Origin: CAZFHA01 sp964518595
Lineage (GTDB): Bacteria > Bacillota > Clostridia > Saccharofermentanales > Saccharofermentanaceae
Assembly: GCA_964518595.1 (NCBI GenBank)
Contig: CAZFHA010000019.1
Location: 6,394-70,393 of the forward strand
Direction of reading: 5' to 3'
DNA: 64,000 bases
Of the stretch, positions 9,293 through 18,047 are shown piece by piece. Position 1 is the first letter of the stretch; the number at the start of each line of letters is the position of its first letter. A model generated the notes under the pieces. It saw nothing but the letters and a program-made list of their open reading frames with translations. It searched no databases and had not been told where the DNA came from. A program made the translations under genes and the position numbers.

Positions 9293-10417
9293 ATGAAGTT
9301 TTTACTTGCTCCCGACTCCTTTAAAGAATGTGCCAGCGCTCTTACTGTTGCTGAAGCCATTCAAAAAGGAATTTTGCGGGTTGATAGTGGTGCGGAGTGT
9401 GATTTAGCCCCTATGGCTGATGGTGGTGACGGTACGGTGGAAGTACTTAAGCACTATTATAATTGCGAACCACTGGAATTTATTGTACAGGACCCCTTAG
9501 GGCGTCCGGTGCAGGCGCAAATACTGTTCATTTCAGAATTGAATTTAGTTTGGATTGAGGTGGCGCAGGCCTGCGGCATTATGCACTTGAAAGAGGACGA
9601 AAAGAATCCTTTTCTGGCCAGCAGCTTTGGAGTTGGTCAATTGCTGGAAAAGGCCTTAGCCTTGCCCTGTCAGGAAATTGTTTTATCTTTGGGCGGTACC
9701 GGCACTAGTGATGGTGGCATGGGAATGCTTAGAGCTATGGGGGGGGAGTTCTATATAGAGAGCCCTGAGATAGCCAAAAGCAATCCCTCAGAATTATTGT
9801 CAATTAATAAAGTTAATCTGGATGTGGTGCGGGAGAAACTTGCAGGCAAAAAAATCCAAGTTTTATGTGATGTAACTAATCCTTTATTAGGTCCGGAAGG
9901 GGCTACCTATGTTTTCGCCAAACAAAAGGGGGCTAAAGAGGAGGAACTTCCGCTACTAGAGGAAGGCATGAAACATTTTGCTGATTGCGTCGAAAACGCT
10001 ACCGGCAAAAACGTTCGTCAGGCTCCGGGAGCCGGAGCCGCTGGTGGATTAGGCTTTGCCTTCTATAGTATTTGTGATGCCTGTTTTACCCCGGGGGCAG
10101 ATTATATGATTGGACTTTTGGGTATTGAGGATAAGATTAAAGCTTGTGACTGGGTTATCACCGGTGAGGGACGCTTTGACCAGCAGAGTTTGAAGGGCAA
10201 GTTGCCGATTGCTTTGGCTAGAGTTGCCAAAAAATATCAGAAACCGGTTGTTATTATGGCGGGCTCTGTAGGCGATAATGTTGAAGAGGCCTATAAACAA
10301 GGGGTTACTGCTGCTTTTTCTATTCAACAAAGTGCTAATTCTCTGGTGGAGGCTTTGGCCAAGACCGAAAGCAATCTGGCGGCAACGGCAGCCAATATCG
10401 TTCGATTGATTGATTAA
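9293..10417 (+). CDS. garK: Glycerate kinase (GarK/GlxK family)
   Basis: A 374-residue member of the glycerate kinase type-1 family (GarK/GlxK), of typical length, beginning MKFLLAPDSFKE and carrying the ADGGDGT and GGTGTSDGG nucleotide/substrate loops. It phosphorylates D-glycerate, in this family to 2-phosphoglycerate, feeding lower glycolysis. It is the key contextual gene: both glycosidases before it have characterised relatives that release glycerate from mannosyl- or glucosylglycerate. It lies 46 bases after the GH13 gene. Confidence 0.92.
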   Translation: MKFLLAPDSFKECASALTVAEAIQKGILRVDSGAECDLAPMADGGDGTVEVLKHYYNCEPLEFIVQDPLGRPVQAQILFISELNLVWIEVAQACGIMHLKEDEKNPFLASSFGVGQLLEKALALPCQEIVLSLGGTGTSDGGMGMLRAMGGEFYIESPEIAKSNPSELLSINKVNLDVVREKLAGKKIQVLCDVTNPLLGPEGATYVFAKQKGAKEEELPLLEEGMKHFADCVENATGKNVRQAPGAGAAGGLGFAFYSICDACFTPGADYMIGLLGIEDKIKACDWVITGEGRFDQQSLKGKLPIALARVAKKYQKPVVIMAGSVGDNVEEAYKQGVTAAFSIQQSANSLVEALAKTESNLAATAANIVRLID

Positions 10418-10456
10418 TTAAGGAATAATTGTTTTTTGCGATCAGGAGGTTTACGT

Positions 10457-11263
10457 ATGTTTTTAGCAACTCAGGACAAACCCTTTTTCTCCACCGACTT
10501 TAACGAAAAATTTCAACAAATCAAGGAATTAGGCTTTGACGCCTTTGAAATTGATGGAGCGGTTTTACGTGAGAACTGGAAAGCGCTGGAAAAAGCCAGT
10601 AGCCAAAATCAGCTGCCGATTAAGATGGTCTGTGGTGGCTATAACGGTTGGATAGGAGATTTTTCTCCAGAGCGCCGCGAGCAGGGGCTTAAGGATATTG
10701 CCGAGATTTTAAAAATCTCCGGTGAGATGGGCATTAAAGGTATTGTTGTACCGGCTGCTTGGGGGATGTTTAGTCTACGGCTACCACCTATGGTTCCACC
10801 AAGAAGTGCAGAAGAAGACAAAAAAGTGCTGTTAGATTCTTTGGCTCAGCTGAACAAAGTGGCGGAAAATACGCAGACGGAGATTTTTTTGGAACCACTG
10901 AATCGTTATGAGAACCATATGCTGATTCAGGTAGAGGATGCGGTTTCTTTGATACAAGAGGGTCAATTTTCAAAGGTAAAAGTTACCGCCGATTATTTCC
11001 ATATGAATATTGAAGAGGCTCGGATTGAGGGCAGTTTAGAGAAATATTTCTCTTATATTGGTCATATCCATTTAGCTTCCAGCCAGAGGCTGGAACCAGG
11101 TGCCGGGCATTTAGACTACGTGCCTGGGATGAAGGTTTTGCATGATAAAGGCTATCAAGGCGGTTATACCATTGAGTGCCGTGTTTTGGCGGAAGACCCT
11201 ATGAAAGCTTATAAGGACAGTGTGATATTCTTACGTGCTTCCTTGGCAAAGGCAGGCTACTAA
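10457..11263 (+). CDS. Sugar isomerase/epimerase, xylose-isomerase-like TIM barrel (YcjR/IolE type)
   Basis: The 268-residue protein has the AP-endonuclease-2/xylose-isomerase-like barrel. Likely metal ligands are the Glu of IFLEPLNRYE, the Asp and His of VTADYFHMN, the His of HIHLASSQR and the Glu of YTIECRV. AGGAGGT six bases before ATG 10457 sets the start. The neighbouring Gfo/Idh/MocA oxidoreductase recalls the E. coli ycjR-ycjS pair, where an epimerase acts on a 3-dehydro-glycoside made by the dehydrogenase. An analogous 3-keto route on the imported glycoside is plausible but unproven. Confidence 0.82.
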   Translation: MFLATQDKPFFSTDFNEKFQQIKELGFDAFEIDGAVLRENWKALEKASSQNQLPIKMVCGGYNGWIGDFSPERREQGLKDIAEILKISGEMGIKGIVVPAAWGMFSLRLPPMVPPRSAEEDKKVLLDSLAQLNKVAENTQTEIFLEPLNRYENHMLIQVEDAVSLIQEGQFSKVKVTADYFHMNIEEARIEGSLEKYFSYIGHIHLASSQRLEPGAGHLDYVPGMKVLHDKGYQGGYTIECRVLAEDPMKAYKDSVIFLRASLAKAGY

Positions 11264-11264
11264 T

Positions 11265-12311
11265 ATGGATAAGGAAAAATTGAAGGTTGCCATTGTCGGT
11301 GCCGGTAATATAGCCCGGACTGTTCATATTCCGGCTTATAATAAGGCTGGGCTTCGGGTAGCAGCTTTGACGGATATTAATCTGGAAGGTGCGGAGAAAT
11401 TGGCTCAAGAAGCTGGTATAGCCTATTACAATACAGACTTTACCGAAATGCTTCAGGTTGTTAAACCAGATATTGTCAGTGTTTGCGTACCGAATAAATT
11501 TCATTATCCCATGGTGATGGAAGCATTAGCTGCCGGATGTCATGTTTTTTGTGAAAAACCTCCAGCTCTAGATTATGAGCAGGCGGCTGAGATGGCGGCC
11601 TTAGCGGAGAAGTCTAATCTGGTGTTGGCCTATAACTTTTGCCATCGCTTTAGAAGTGAAGCCGAAGTTATGCGTCAAATGGTTGCCGAGCAGGAATTGG
11701 GAACAGTTTATCATGGAAAGATTGAAGCTATTCGACGCAGAGCGATTCCGGGATGGGGTGTTTTTACCAATAAGGACCTTCAGGGTGGTGGCGCCTTGAT
11801 TGATTTGGGCATTCATATGCTGGATTTAGCCTTATGGACAATGAATTTTCCTACTCCTGCCTATGTGGCGGCCAGTATGTCCGACCGGATAGGACGTAAG
11901 GGCGGACAGGGTGTTTTTGGCTCATGGGAAGGAGAAAAGTTTTCCGTAGAGGACGGCCTATTTGGTCACATTCAGTTTACCGATGGCTCCAGTCTTTCTC
12001 TGACTACCACCTTTGCTTTGCATTTGGGACAGAAGGAAACCACCCGAATGAATCTAGAACTTTATGGTGATAAGGCCGGAATAGGTCTGGCACCCTTTCA
12101 GCTCTTTACCAGTGAAGACGGGACATCTCTTGATAAAGGCATACATGTTCCGGCAAAAGACTTTTCTTTAGCAGGGGTTTTAGATTTTATTGGTGCTGTT
12201 TTGGATGGACACAAACCTATAGCCGGATCAGAATCCGTGCTTTTGACCCAAAAAATTATTGATGCCCTTTACAAATCTGCTAGTACCAACAGCCCGGTAG
12301 TTTTTACCTAA
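11265..12311 (+). CDS. Gfo/Idh/MocA family NAD(P)-dependent oxidoreductase
   Basis: A 348-residue dehydrogenase with an N-terminal Rossmann nucleotide loop (VAIVGAGNIA), the family's catalytic-lysine motif (CEKPPA) and the C-terminal DLGIHMLD motif. It probably oxidises or reduces a sugar or glycoside hydroxyl, often C3. The start follows the preceding stop by one base, which implies coupling with the epimerase gene. An upstream in-frame codon at 11235 would extend into that gene and is less likely. Confidence 0.88.
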   Translation: MDKEKLKVAIVGAGNIARTVHIPAYNKAGLRVAALTDINLEGAEKLAQEAGIAYYNTDFTEMLQVVKPDIVSVCVPNKFHYPMVMEALAAGCHVFCEKPPALDYEQAAEMAALAEKSNLVLAYNFCHRFRSEAEVMRQMVAEQELGTVYHGKIEAIRRRAIPGWGVFTNKDLQGGGALIDLGIHMLDLALWTMNFPTPAYVAASMSDRIGRKGGQGVFGSWEGEKFSVEDGLFGHIQFTDGSSLSLTTTFALHLGQKETTRMNLELYGDKAGIGLAPFQLFTSEDGTSLDKGIHVPAKDFSLAGVLDFIGAVLDGHKPIAGSESVLLTQKIIDALYKSASTNSPVVFT

Positions 12312-12380
12312 AGCCAGACTCTTCTTTCCGTTGTTTTAAAATAAAAATCTAAATAAAAATAAGAATACAAGGAGTACCCT

Positions 12381-13391
12381 ATGAAAAAGTATAATTTAGT
12401 TTTGGACTTACCAGAAGCCTTTTATGAAGATCCCCGTTTTGCTAAGTATTTTGCGTATTTTGATGAGAAAGCCAATGTTAGGCGCACTGCTCACCCCACT
12501 GCGGAGGCTTTTCGTGAAGATCTAGCTTGGGCTGATGCTGTGATTATGTGGACCTTTCCTGAATTTTCAGAAGAAGACCTACGTAAAGCTAAAAATCTCA
12601 AGTATATTGGCAAGCTGAATTCGACCCGAGCCACTGTTGAGGCTGCTCATTTGGCCGGTATTGAATTATCAGATATGCGTAACTGCTATTCTGAATCCGT
12701 AGCGGAATTGGCTTTGGCACATATCTTAAACGTTTATCGTATGGTTGGCCGTCATGTAGAGTCAATGAAAAAAGGCACTGAGAAGTGGGTGATGAAGGCT
12801 CCCATTGATTTTGATAGTAAAGAGCGCGTACTTAAGAATGCTCAGGTGGGCATTATTGGCTTCGGTGGTATTGGGCAAAATTTAGCCTCTTTTCTTAAAC
12901 CCTTTACTAGCAATATTTCCATCAGCGACCCATATGTGCGTCAAGAGATTGTCGAAAAATATCAAGTGCAGAGAAAAGATATCAAAGCTATTTTTGCAGA
13001 AAGTGATATTGTGGTCTTATGTGCCGCCAATAACACCGGAACAGAGAAGTTGGCCAATAAAGAGTTAATCGACTCATTAAAGCCCGGTGCATTATTTATC
13101 AATTGTGGCAGAGCGATTTTAGTTGATAATGAAGCCTTATTAGAGCGGATCCGTAAGGGCGATATTGATGTATGTTTGGATGTATTTGAAGTTGAGCCTC
13201 TGCCGGAGGCGGATGAACTGCGTAAGTATGACAATGTATACCTGACGCCTCACCGCGGCGGATTGTTGGCTTCTTTTTTACAAATCTTCGATCAATTTGT
13301 TTTAGATCTAGAAGCCGTCGTTGAACGGGGCGAAAAGGCTGGCTGGCCGGTTCCTCTGGAGCAAATTAACTCTCTACGGGATTATAAATAA
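12381..13391 (+). CDS. D-isomer-specific 2-hydroxyacid dehydrogenase
   Basis: A 336-residue enzyme of the phosphoglycerate/hydroxypyruvate dehydrogenase family. It has a nucleotide loop GFGGIGQ starting near residue 160 and the catalytic triad Arg244 (NCGRAI), Glu270 or Glu272 (DVFEVEPLP) and His291 (LTPHRGG). Next to glycerate kinase it could interconvert D-glycerate and hydroxypyruvate, or a related 2-keto acid. AAGGAG upstream supports the start. Confidence 0.86.
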   Translation: MKKYNLVLDLPEAFYEDPRFAKYFAYFDEKANVRRTAHPTAEAFREDLAWADAVIMWTFPEFSEEDLRKAKNLKYIGKLNSTRATVEAAHLAGIELSDMRNCYSESVAELALAHILNVYRMVGRHVESMKKGTEKWVMKAPIDFDSKERVLKNAQVGIIGFGGIGQNLASFLKPFTSNISISDPYVRQEIVEKYQVQRKDIKAIFAESDIVVLCAANNTGTEKLANKELIDSLKPGALFINCGRAILVDNEALLERIRKGDIDVCLDVFEVEPLPEADELRKYDNVYLTPHRGGLLASFLQIFDQFVLDLEAVVERGEKAGWPVPLEQINSLRDYK

Positions 13392-13430
13392 ACCTATTTA
13401 CTGGTAATAAAGATCTTTACTGGAGGATAT

Positions 13431-15719
13431 ATGCTTAGATACAACTATAAGTCACCGAATCCGGATAAGGAAGGCTGGATTCTATATGAAGACCGGCTGG
13501 ATAAAAAGCGTTGGTTGAACCAAGAAGCTCTCTTGTGCCAAGGGAATGGCTATTTAGGGCTGCGCAGTACCTTTGAGGAGAATTATGCTTTTCAGATGCG
13601 TGGTGTCTTTTTAGCCGGGCTTTATAATCAGGCTTTACCGGAGGAAGTAACAGAGCTGCCTAATTGTGCAGATGTTCTAGGCATGAATCTTACCTTGGAT
13701 GGTTGCGATTTTACTATGCAGGAAGGTAAAATTGAGCATTTTGAGCGCATGCTGGATATGGAGACGGGAGAGCATCGGCGTACTTTACTTTGGCACTCGC
13801 CTAAAGGACGAAGATATCAGATTGCTTTCTCCCGTTTCGTATCCCTCCACAATCTGCACCTTGTTGCTCAGAAATTAGTTGTAACAGCTTTAGATGAAGA
13901 TGGCAGCTGCGTTTTGGAGACCGGCATTGACGGAAGAATTACCAATAGCGGAAGTCAGCATTTTGCAGAAGGTGAAAAGCGGGTTTTCCAAAAAAGCATT
14001 ATGGCGGTTGGCTACAAAACCACCACCCAAGGTGAATCCTTGCAGGTCTGCTGTGGCGTGAAAAAGAACAACCAACTTTTGGCAGCTGATTTTGTCAACA
14101 AAAGACGAAGCCTTTTTGGAATTTATGCTTTGCCGCTCAAAAAGAATCAGCCTCTCAGTCTAGAAAAAATATCATTTTTTCATACCTCAAGAGATCCTTC
14201 CTCCCGACTTTCTTTAGGCTCAGCTTTAGCCGAAACGCTTTTTGCGGAAATTGAAGATCTTGACTATGAGGCTCTTTTGGCTGAGAGTAAAGCTTGCTGG
14301 CAAAGTTATTGGCAGCAGGCGGATATTGAGGTAAAGGCAGAAGATCCTACTTGGCAAGTAAAACTACGGGCGGCTCTATATCATATGCGTATTATGACGC
14401 CCTTTCAGGATAAGCGCTGCAGTATTGCAGCAAAGGGCCTTAGCGGAGAGGGGTATAAGGGTCATATTTTCTGGGACACAGAAATTTTTATGTTGCCCTT
14501 TTTTCTCTATACTTTTCCCGAAGAAGCTAAGAATCTGTTGCTTTACCGTTATGAGCGTTTGGCGAAAGCCAGAGACAATGCTAAGCAAAAAGGCTTTAAC
14601 GGTGCTCTTTTTCCTTGGGAGTCTGCCGAAAGTGGTGCCGAAGAGACGCCGGAATTCGCCGCCATTAATATTCGTACCGGTAAACCTACACCAATACTAA
14701 GCGGCAAAAAAGAAATTCACATTACAGCGGATATTGCCTTTTCGGTAATGGCCTATTATCAGGTGACTTTAGACCAAGCTTTTATGCTTGATTATGGCTG
14801 TGAGTTAGTTATTTCTTGTGCCCAATTCTGGGCTTCCCGAATGCAGAGAACACAGCGGGGCTATGAGATTTTTGATGTAATTGGTCCAGATGAATATACC
14901 GAAAGTATTAATAATAATTACTATACCAACACTATGGCCAAAAAGACGCTCCTGGCGGCAGTTTTTTGTGGAGAATTATTGAAACAGTTTCCAGAAAAAG
15001 AACAAAGAGTTCAGCAGACCAGTCATTATCAAGAAGACATAAAGAACTTTACTGCACTGGCGCAGCAACTCTATTTTCCGGCTGTAAGAGAGGGTATTAT
15101 TCCTCAAGACGATAGTTTTCTGGATAAGCCGGATTTGGATATTACCCCTTATCGGGCTCAGGCCGGAAGCCAAGGTATCTTGTTCGATTATACGAGAGAG
15201 CAAGTGATCGAGATGCAAGTGCTTAAACAAGCTGATGTAGCCATGCTGTTCTATTTGTTTCCTGACGAATATAGTCTCTCGTGCAAAGTAAAGAATATAG
15301 ATTACTATGAAAAACGGACGATTCATGACTCCTCTTTAAGTAAGTGCATTTATGCTATAACTGCCATGGATACGGGAGATCAGGACTTGGCGACGCCTTT
15401 TTTTGCAGATTCTTTATCTATTGATTTTGGTCATAAGGCTAAAAGCACAGATGGTATTCACGCCGCTGCCCTTTTTGGCATTTGGAATATGGTAGTTCAA
15501 GGTGGATTAGGGGTGAGCCTTAGTGCTGACGGACATCTAAAGCTCAAAAATAATCTGCCAAAAGGTTTTCAGCAGGTAGCCTTGAATTTATCTTTTCAAG
15601 GACGTCAACTGAGAATTGTTGCCGAACAGTCAGGGATTGAAGTGACATTATTATCTGGAGATGAGCTTGAAGTTGCTTTGTGGCGAGACAAAGGGTTTTG
15701 TTTGAAAAAAGTAAAGTAG
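13431..15719 (+). CDS. GH65 inverting disaccharide phosphorylase
   Basis: A 762-residue protein of typical GH65 length: N-terminal beta-sandwich, linker, and an (alpha/alpha)6 barrel with the GHIFWDTEIF motif. The catalytic acid is Glu488 in VIGPDEYTE, and a GIHAAALFGIW segment near the end belongs to the phosphate-binding region. GH65 enzymes phosphorolyse maltose, trehalose, nigerose, kojibiose or 1,2-alpha-glucosylglycerol to beta-glucose 1-phosphate. The neighbours resemble the E. coli ycj cluster, where the GH65 enzyme YcjT uses kojibiose, so kojibiose or a glucosyl-extended glycerate is the leading guess. No beta-phosphoglucomutase gene is visible in the window. Confidence 0.9.
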   Translation: MLRYNYKSPNPDKEGWILYEDRLDKKRWLNQEALLCQGNGYLGLRSTFEENYAFQMRGVFLAGLYNQALPEEVTELPNCADVLGMNLTLDGCDFTMQEGKIEHFERMLDMETGEHRRTLLWHSPKGRRYQIAFSRFVSLHNLHLVAQKLVVTALDEDGSCVLETGIDGRITNSGSQHFAEGEKRVFQKSIMAVGYKTTTQGESLQVCCGVKKNNQLLAADFVNKRRSLFGIYALPLKKNQPLSLEKISFFHTSRDPSSRLSLGSALAETLFAEIEDLDYEALLAESKACWQSYWQQADIEVKAEDPTWQVKLRAALYHMRIMTPFQDKRCSIAAKGLSGEGYKGHIFWDTEIFMLPFFLYTFPEEAKNLLLYRYERLAKARDNAKQKGFNGALFPWESAESGAEETPEFAAINIRTGKPTPILSGKKEIHITADIAFSVMAYYQVTLDQAFMLDYGCELVISCAQFWASRMQRTQRGYEIFDVIGPDEYTESINNNYYTNTMAKKTLLAAVFCGELLKQFPEKEQRVQQTSHYQEDIKNFTALAQQLYFPAVREGIIPQDDSFLDKPDLDITPYRAQAGSQGILFDYTREQVIEMQVLKQADVAMLFYLFPDEYSLSCKVKNIDYYEKRTIHDSSLSKCIYAITAMDTGDQDLATPFFADSLSIDFGHKAKSTDGIHAAALFGIWNMVVQGGLGVSLSADGHLKLKNNLPKGFQQVALNLSFQGRQLRIVAEQSGIEVTLLSGDELEVALWRDKGFCLKKVK

Positions 15720-15728
15720 GTGATAGAC

Positions 15729-17384
15729 ATGGGGGAAAAAGATCGGTCAGATTGCTCTCGCGGGCAGTTTTTTCAGACACCGGAAGCTGCTAATCAGCAG
15801 TTATATTCCTATCAAGAGGTCAAAGATATGCTTCCGCAGCCAATTATTCACGGTCAGAAAACCTGGCTTGATACTTACTGGTATGCTTGGGAAGTTGCCT
15901 TTCGCCACGCTCATGTGCCAAGTCCCAGTAGCGGCCTAGTTTCTAATTTTGTAGATGCTGCTTTTAATGAGGACCTTTTTTTATGGGATACGGCCTTTAT
16001 TACTATGTTTGCCGATTTTGCCAGACCCTATTTGCCGGGTATTCAATCCCTGGATAATTTTTATGCCAAACAGCTCCCGGATGGTTCGATTCCTAGAGAA
16101 TTTCTGCGTGAAACCGGGGAAGATATGCCCTTTTGGGTGAACGAGCAAAAACTGCCCCTACATTCGTATTTTCATAATCATTATGGCTTTCGTCGTCTCA
16201 AAACTATGACTCCGCCCAAAGTAGAAGACATGTACTTTCCAGATTTAGGCCGCCCTCAGACAGAAATTTCCCATTATACCTTAGATAATTTAAACCATCC
16301 GATTTTGGCTTGGGCAGAGTGGGTCAGCTTTCAGCAAACCGGGAATCTTGCTAGGTTAACGGCGGTTTTTATGCCACTATATTATCAATTTTTATCCCTG
16401 AAAAAATACCTGCAGCATCAAAATGGACTCTATGTTACGGATTGGGCCAGCATGGACAACTCACCGCGAAATCGCTATTTGGGTTGTGGTTTAGACATTA
16501 GCTCAGAAATGGCCCTTCTGGCTAAAAGTCTGCTGTCCATTGCTCAAGTACTGGGTGAAGGGGATATGATTACCATTGATCCAGATATTATTTCCCTATT
16601 GGAGAAAGAATATAGCCATTTAAAAATTTTGATTAATGATCTGCTTTGGGATGAAGAAGTTGGTTTTTATTTTGATCTAGCGAAGGATGGTAAAAGGGCT
16701 CCGGTGAAGACAGCGGCGGCCTTCTGGACTTTGGCGGCGGAAATTGCACCGCCAGAGCGGGCGGCTACATTAGCGGCCTGGCTTCAGGACAAAAACACCT
16801 TTTGTCGAGCCCATCGAGTACCGGTATGTGCCGCTGATGAAGAGGGGTACGATCCAGAAGGCGGATATTGGCGAGGGTCAGTCTGGGCCCCGATGAATGC
16901 CATGGTGGTTTATGGGCTGAAACAGTATGGCTATGATAGCCTTGCCAAGGAAATTGCTTTGAATCATCTGGATTGTGTGGCTCAAGTTTTTGCCTCTACA
17001 GGAACAATTTGGGAAAACTATGCGGCAGATAGTGTTAGTTCTGGAAATGCAGATAATAAGGATTTTGTCGGTTGGTCCGGGATTGGACCCATTGCTTTTC
17101 TCTTGGAATACGCCATTGGCCTAAAGAGCCAGGCAGGGTCAAAAACACTCCATTGGCAGCTGGATTCCTCTCGTCTCCCAAAAGGTCCACTAGGCTGTAA
17201 AAGATACCCTTTTGCCAAGAGCCGCCTCGATCTTTTAGCTAAGCTGGAAGGGGAGAAGCTAATTCTGGAAATTTCGACTACAGAAGCCTTTACATTAGCA
17301 GTTTACTGGCAGGGCGAAAAATATCAATACAAAATTGAAAAACAGAAGCGGATTGAATTACCTTACCAAGAGGAAAACTTATGA
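15729..17384 (+). CDS. GH63/MGH1-like six-hairpin glycoside hydrolase
   Basis: A 551-residue (alpha/alpha)6-barrel protein without signal peptide. It has a LFLWDTAF motif near residue 80, aromatic substrate-cleft motifs and a terminal region with YWRGSVWAPMN. The fold and motifs fit the MGH1-like glycoside hydrolases of GH63, which include mannosylglycerate and glucosylglycerate hydrolases. That is consistent with the proposed operon theme. AGGTGA five bases before ATG 15729 decides the start; the gene follows the GH65 stop closely. A GH37 trehalase-like or other alpha-glucosidase role remains open. Confidence 0.75.
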   Translation: MGEKDRSDCSRGQFFQTPEAANQQLYSYQEVKDMLPQPIIHGQKTWLDTYWYAWEVAFRHAHVPSPSSGLVSNFVDAAFNEDLFLWDTAFITMFADFARPYLPGIQSLDNFYAKQLPDGSIPREFLRETGEDMPFWVNEQKLPLHSYFHNHYGFRRLKTMTPPKVEDMYFPDLGRPQTEISHYTLDNLNHPILAWAEWVSFQQTGNLARLTAVFMPLYYQFLSLKKYLQHQNGLYVTDWASMDNSPRNRYLGCGLDISSEMALLAKSLLSIAQVLGEGDMITIDPDIISLLEKEYSHLKILINDLLWDEEVGFYFDLAKDGKRAPVKTAAAFWTLAAEIAPPERAATLAAWLQDKNTFCRAHRVPVCAADEEGYDPEGGYWRGSVWAPMNAMVVYGLKQYGYDSLAKEIALNHLDCVAQVFASTGTIWENYAADSVSSGNADNKDFVGWSGIGPIAFLLEYAIGLKSQAGSKTLHWQLDSSRLPKGPLGCKRYPFAKSRLDLLAKLEGEKLILEISTTEAFTLAVYWQGEKYQYKIEKQKRIELPYQEENL

Positions 17385-18031
17385 TTCAGGACAAGACGGA
17401 ACAGACACTGGTTATTTATGGGGACAGTATTTCTACTACCAGTCATGGTCAAGGGGGCTATGAAACTTTGCTCCTAAAAGCCTTAGAAGTAGATAAAATA
17501 TTCAATAAAGCTATTTCCGGTAGTGGCTTATCTTTAGATACGCCTAATAGTCTGGCCGCACTGCTGACTAATTTTCCCGAACAAAACCTCTATCCTCAGG
17601 CTGATCGTATTATTCTTTGGCATGGTACTAACGATTGGTATTGGGGAGCCGAAATTGGTAGTCTTGCCAGTCGCAATTGTCGAAGTTATTTGGGGGCGCT
17701 GCATTTTTCACTTTCTCTTATTAAGCAAGCCTCACCTGAAGCGAGGATACTCTGTCCGACTCCGATTTGGCGTTATCAGCGAGCCTTTTCAGCTTCCACA
17801 GAGGGCGAGGCTTGGCAAACTAAAAATCGGCGGGGGCTTCGATTAGAAGACTACGTTAAAGCTTTGGAAGAGGCAGCATTAGTTTGGGATTTTAGCGTGT
17901 TTGATATTCGTCGCCTTTGCGGTTTCGATCAACCCGGTTGTGAAAAGTTTTTGGAAGATCGCATTCACCCAAATCAATCAGGCTACAAAATTTTAGCACC
18001 GGCCCTAGCTCAAGCGGTTACCCAGCTGTAA
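17381..18031 (+). CDS. Cytoplasmic SGNH/GDSL-family esterase
   Basis: A 216-residue hydrolase with the four SGNH blocks: nucleophile Ser16 in YGDSIS, an oxyanion Gly, GTNDW, and the terminal DRIHPNQSG carrying the Asp and His. There is no signal peptide, so it would remove ester groups (for example acetyl) from an imported sugar. It overlaps the preceding glycosidase stop by four bases (ATGA), so the two are coupled. Confidence 0.85.
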   Translation: MIQDKTEQTLVIYGDSISTTSHGQGGYETLLLKALEVDKIFNKAISGSGLSLDTPNSLAALLTNFPEQNLYPQADRIILWHGTNDWYWGAEIGSLASRNCRSYLGALHFSLSLIKQASPEARILCPTPIWRYQRAFSASTEGEAWQTKNRRGLRLEDYVKALEEAALVWDFSVFDIRRLCGFDQPGCEKFLEDRIHPNQSGYKILAPALAQAVTQL

Positions 18032-18047
18032 GAAGGAGAGTAATTCT

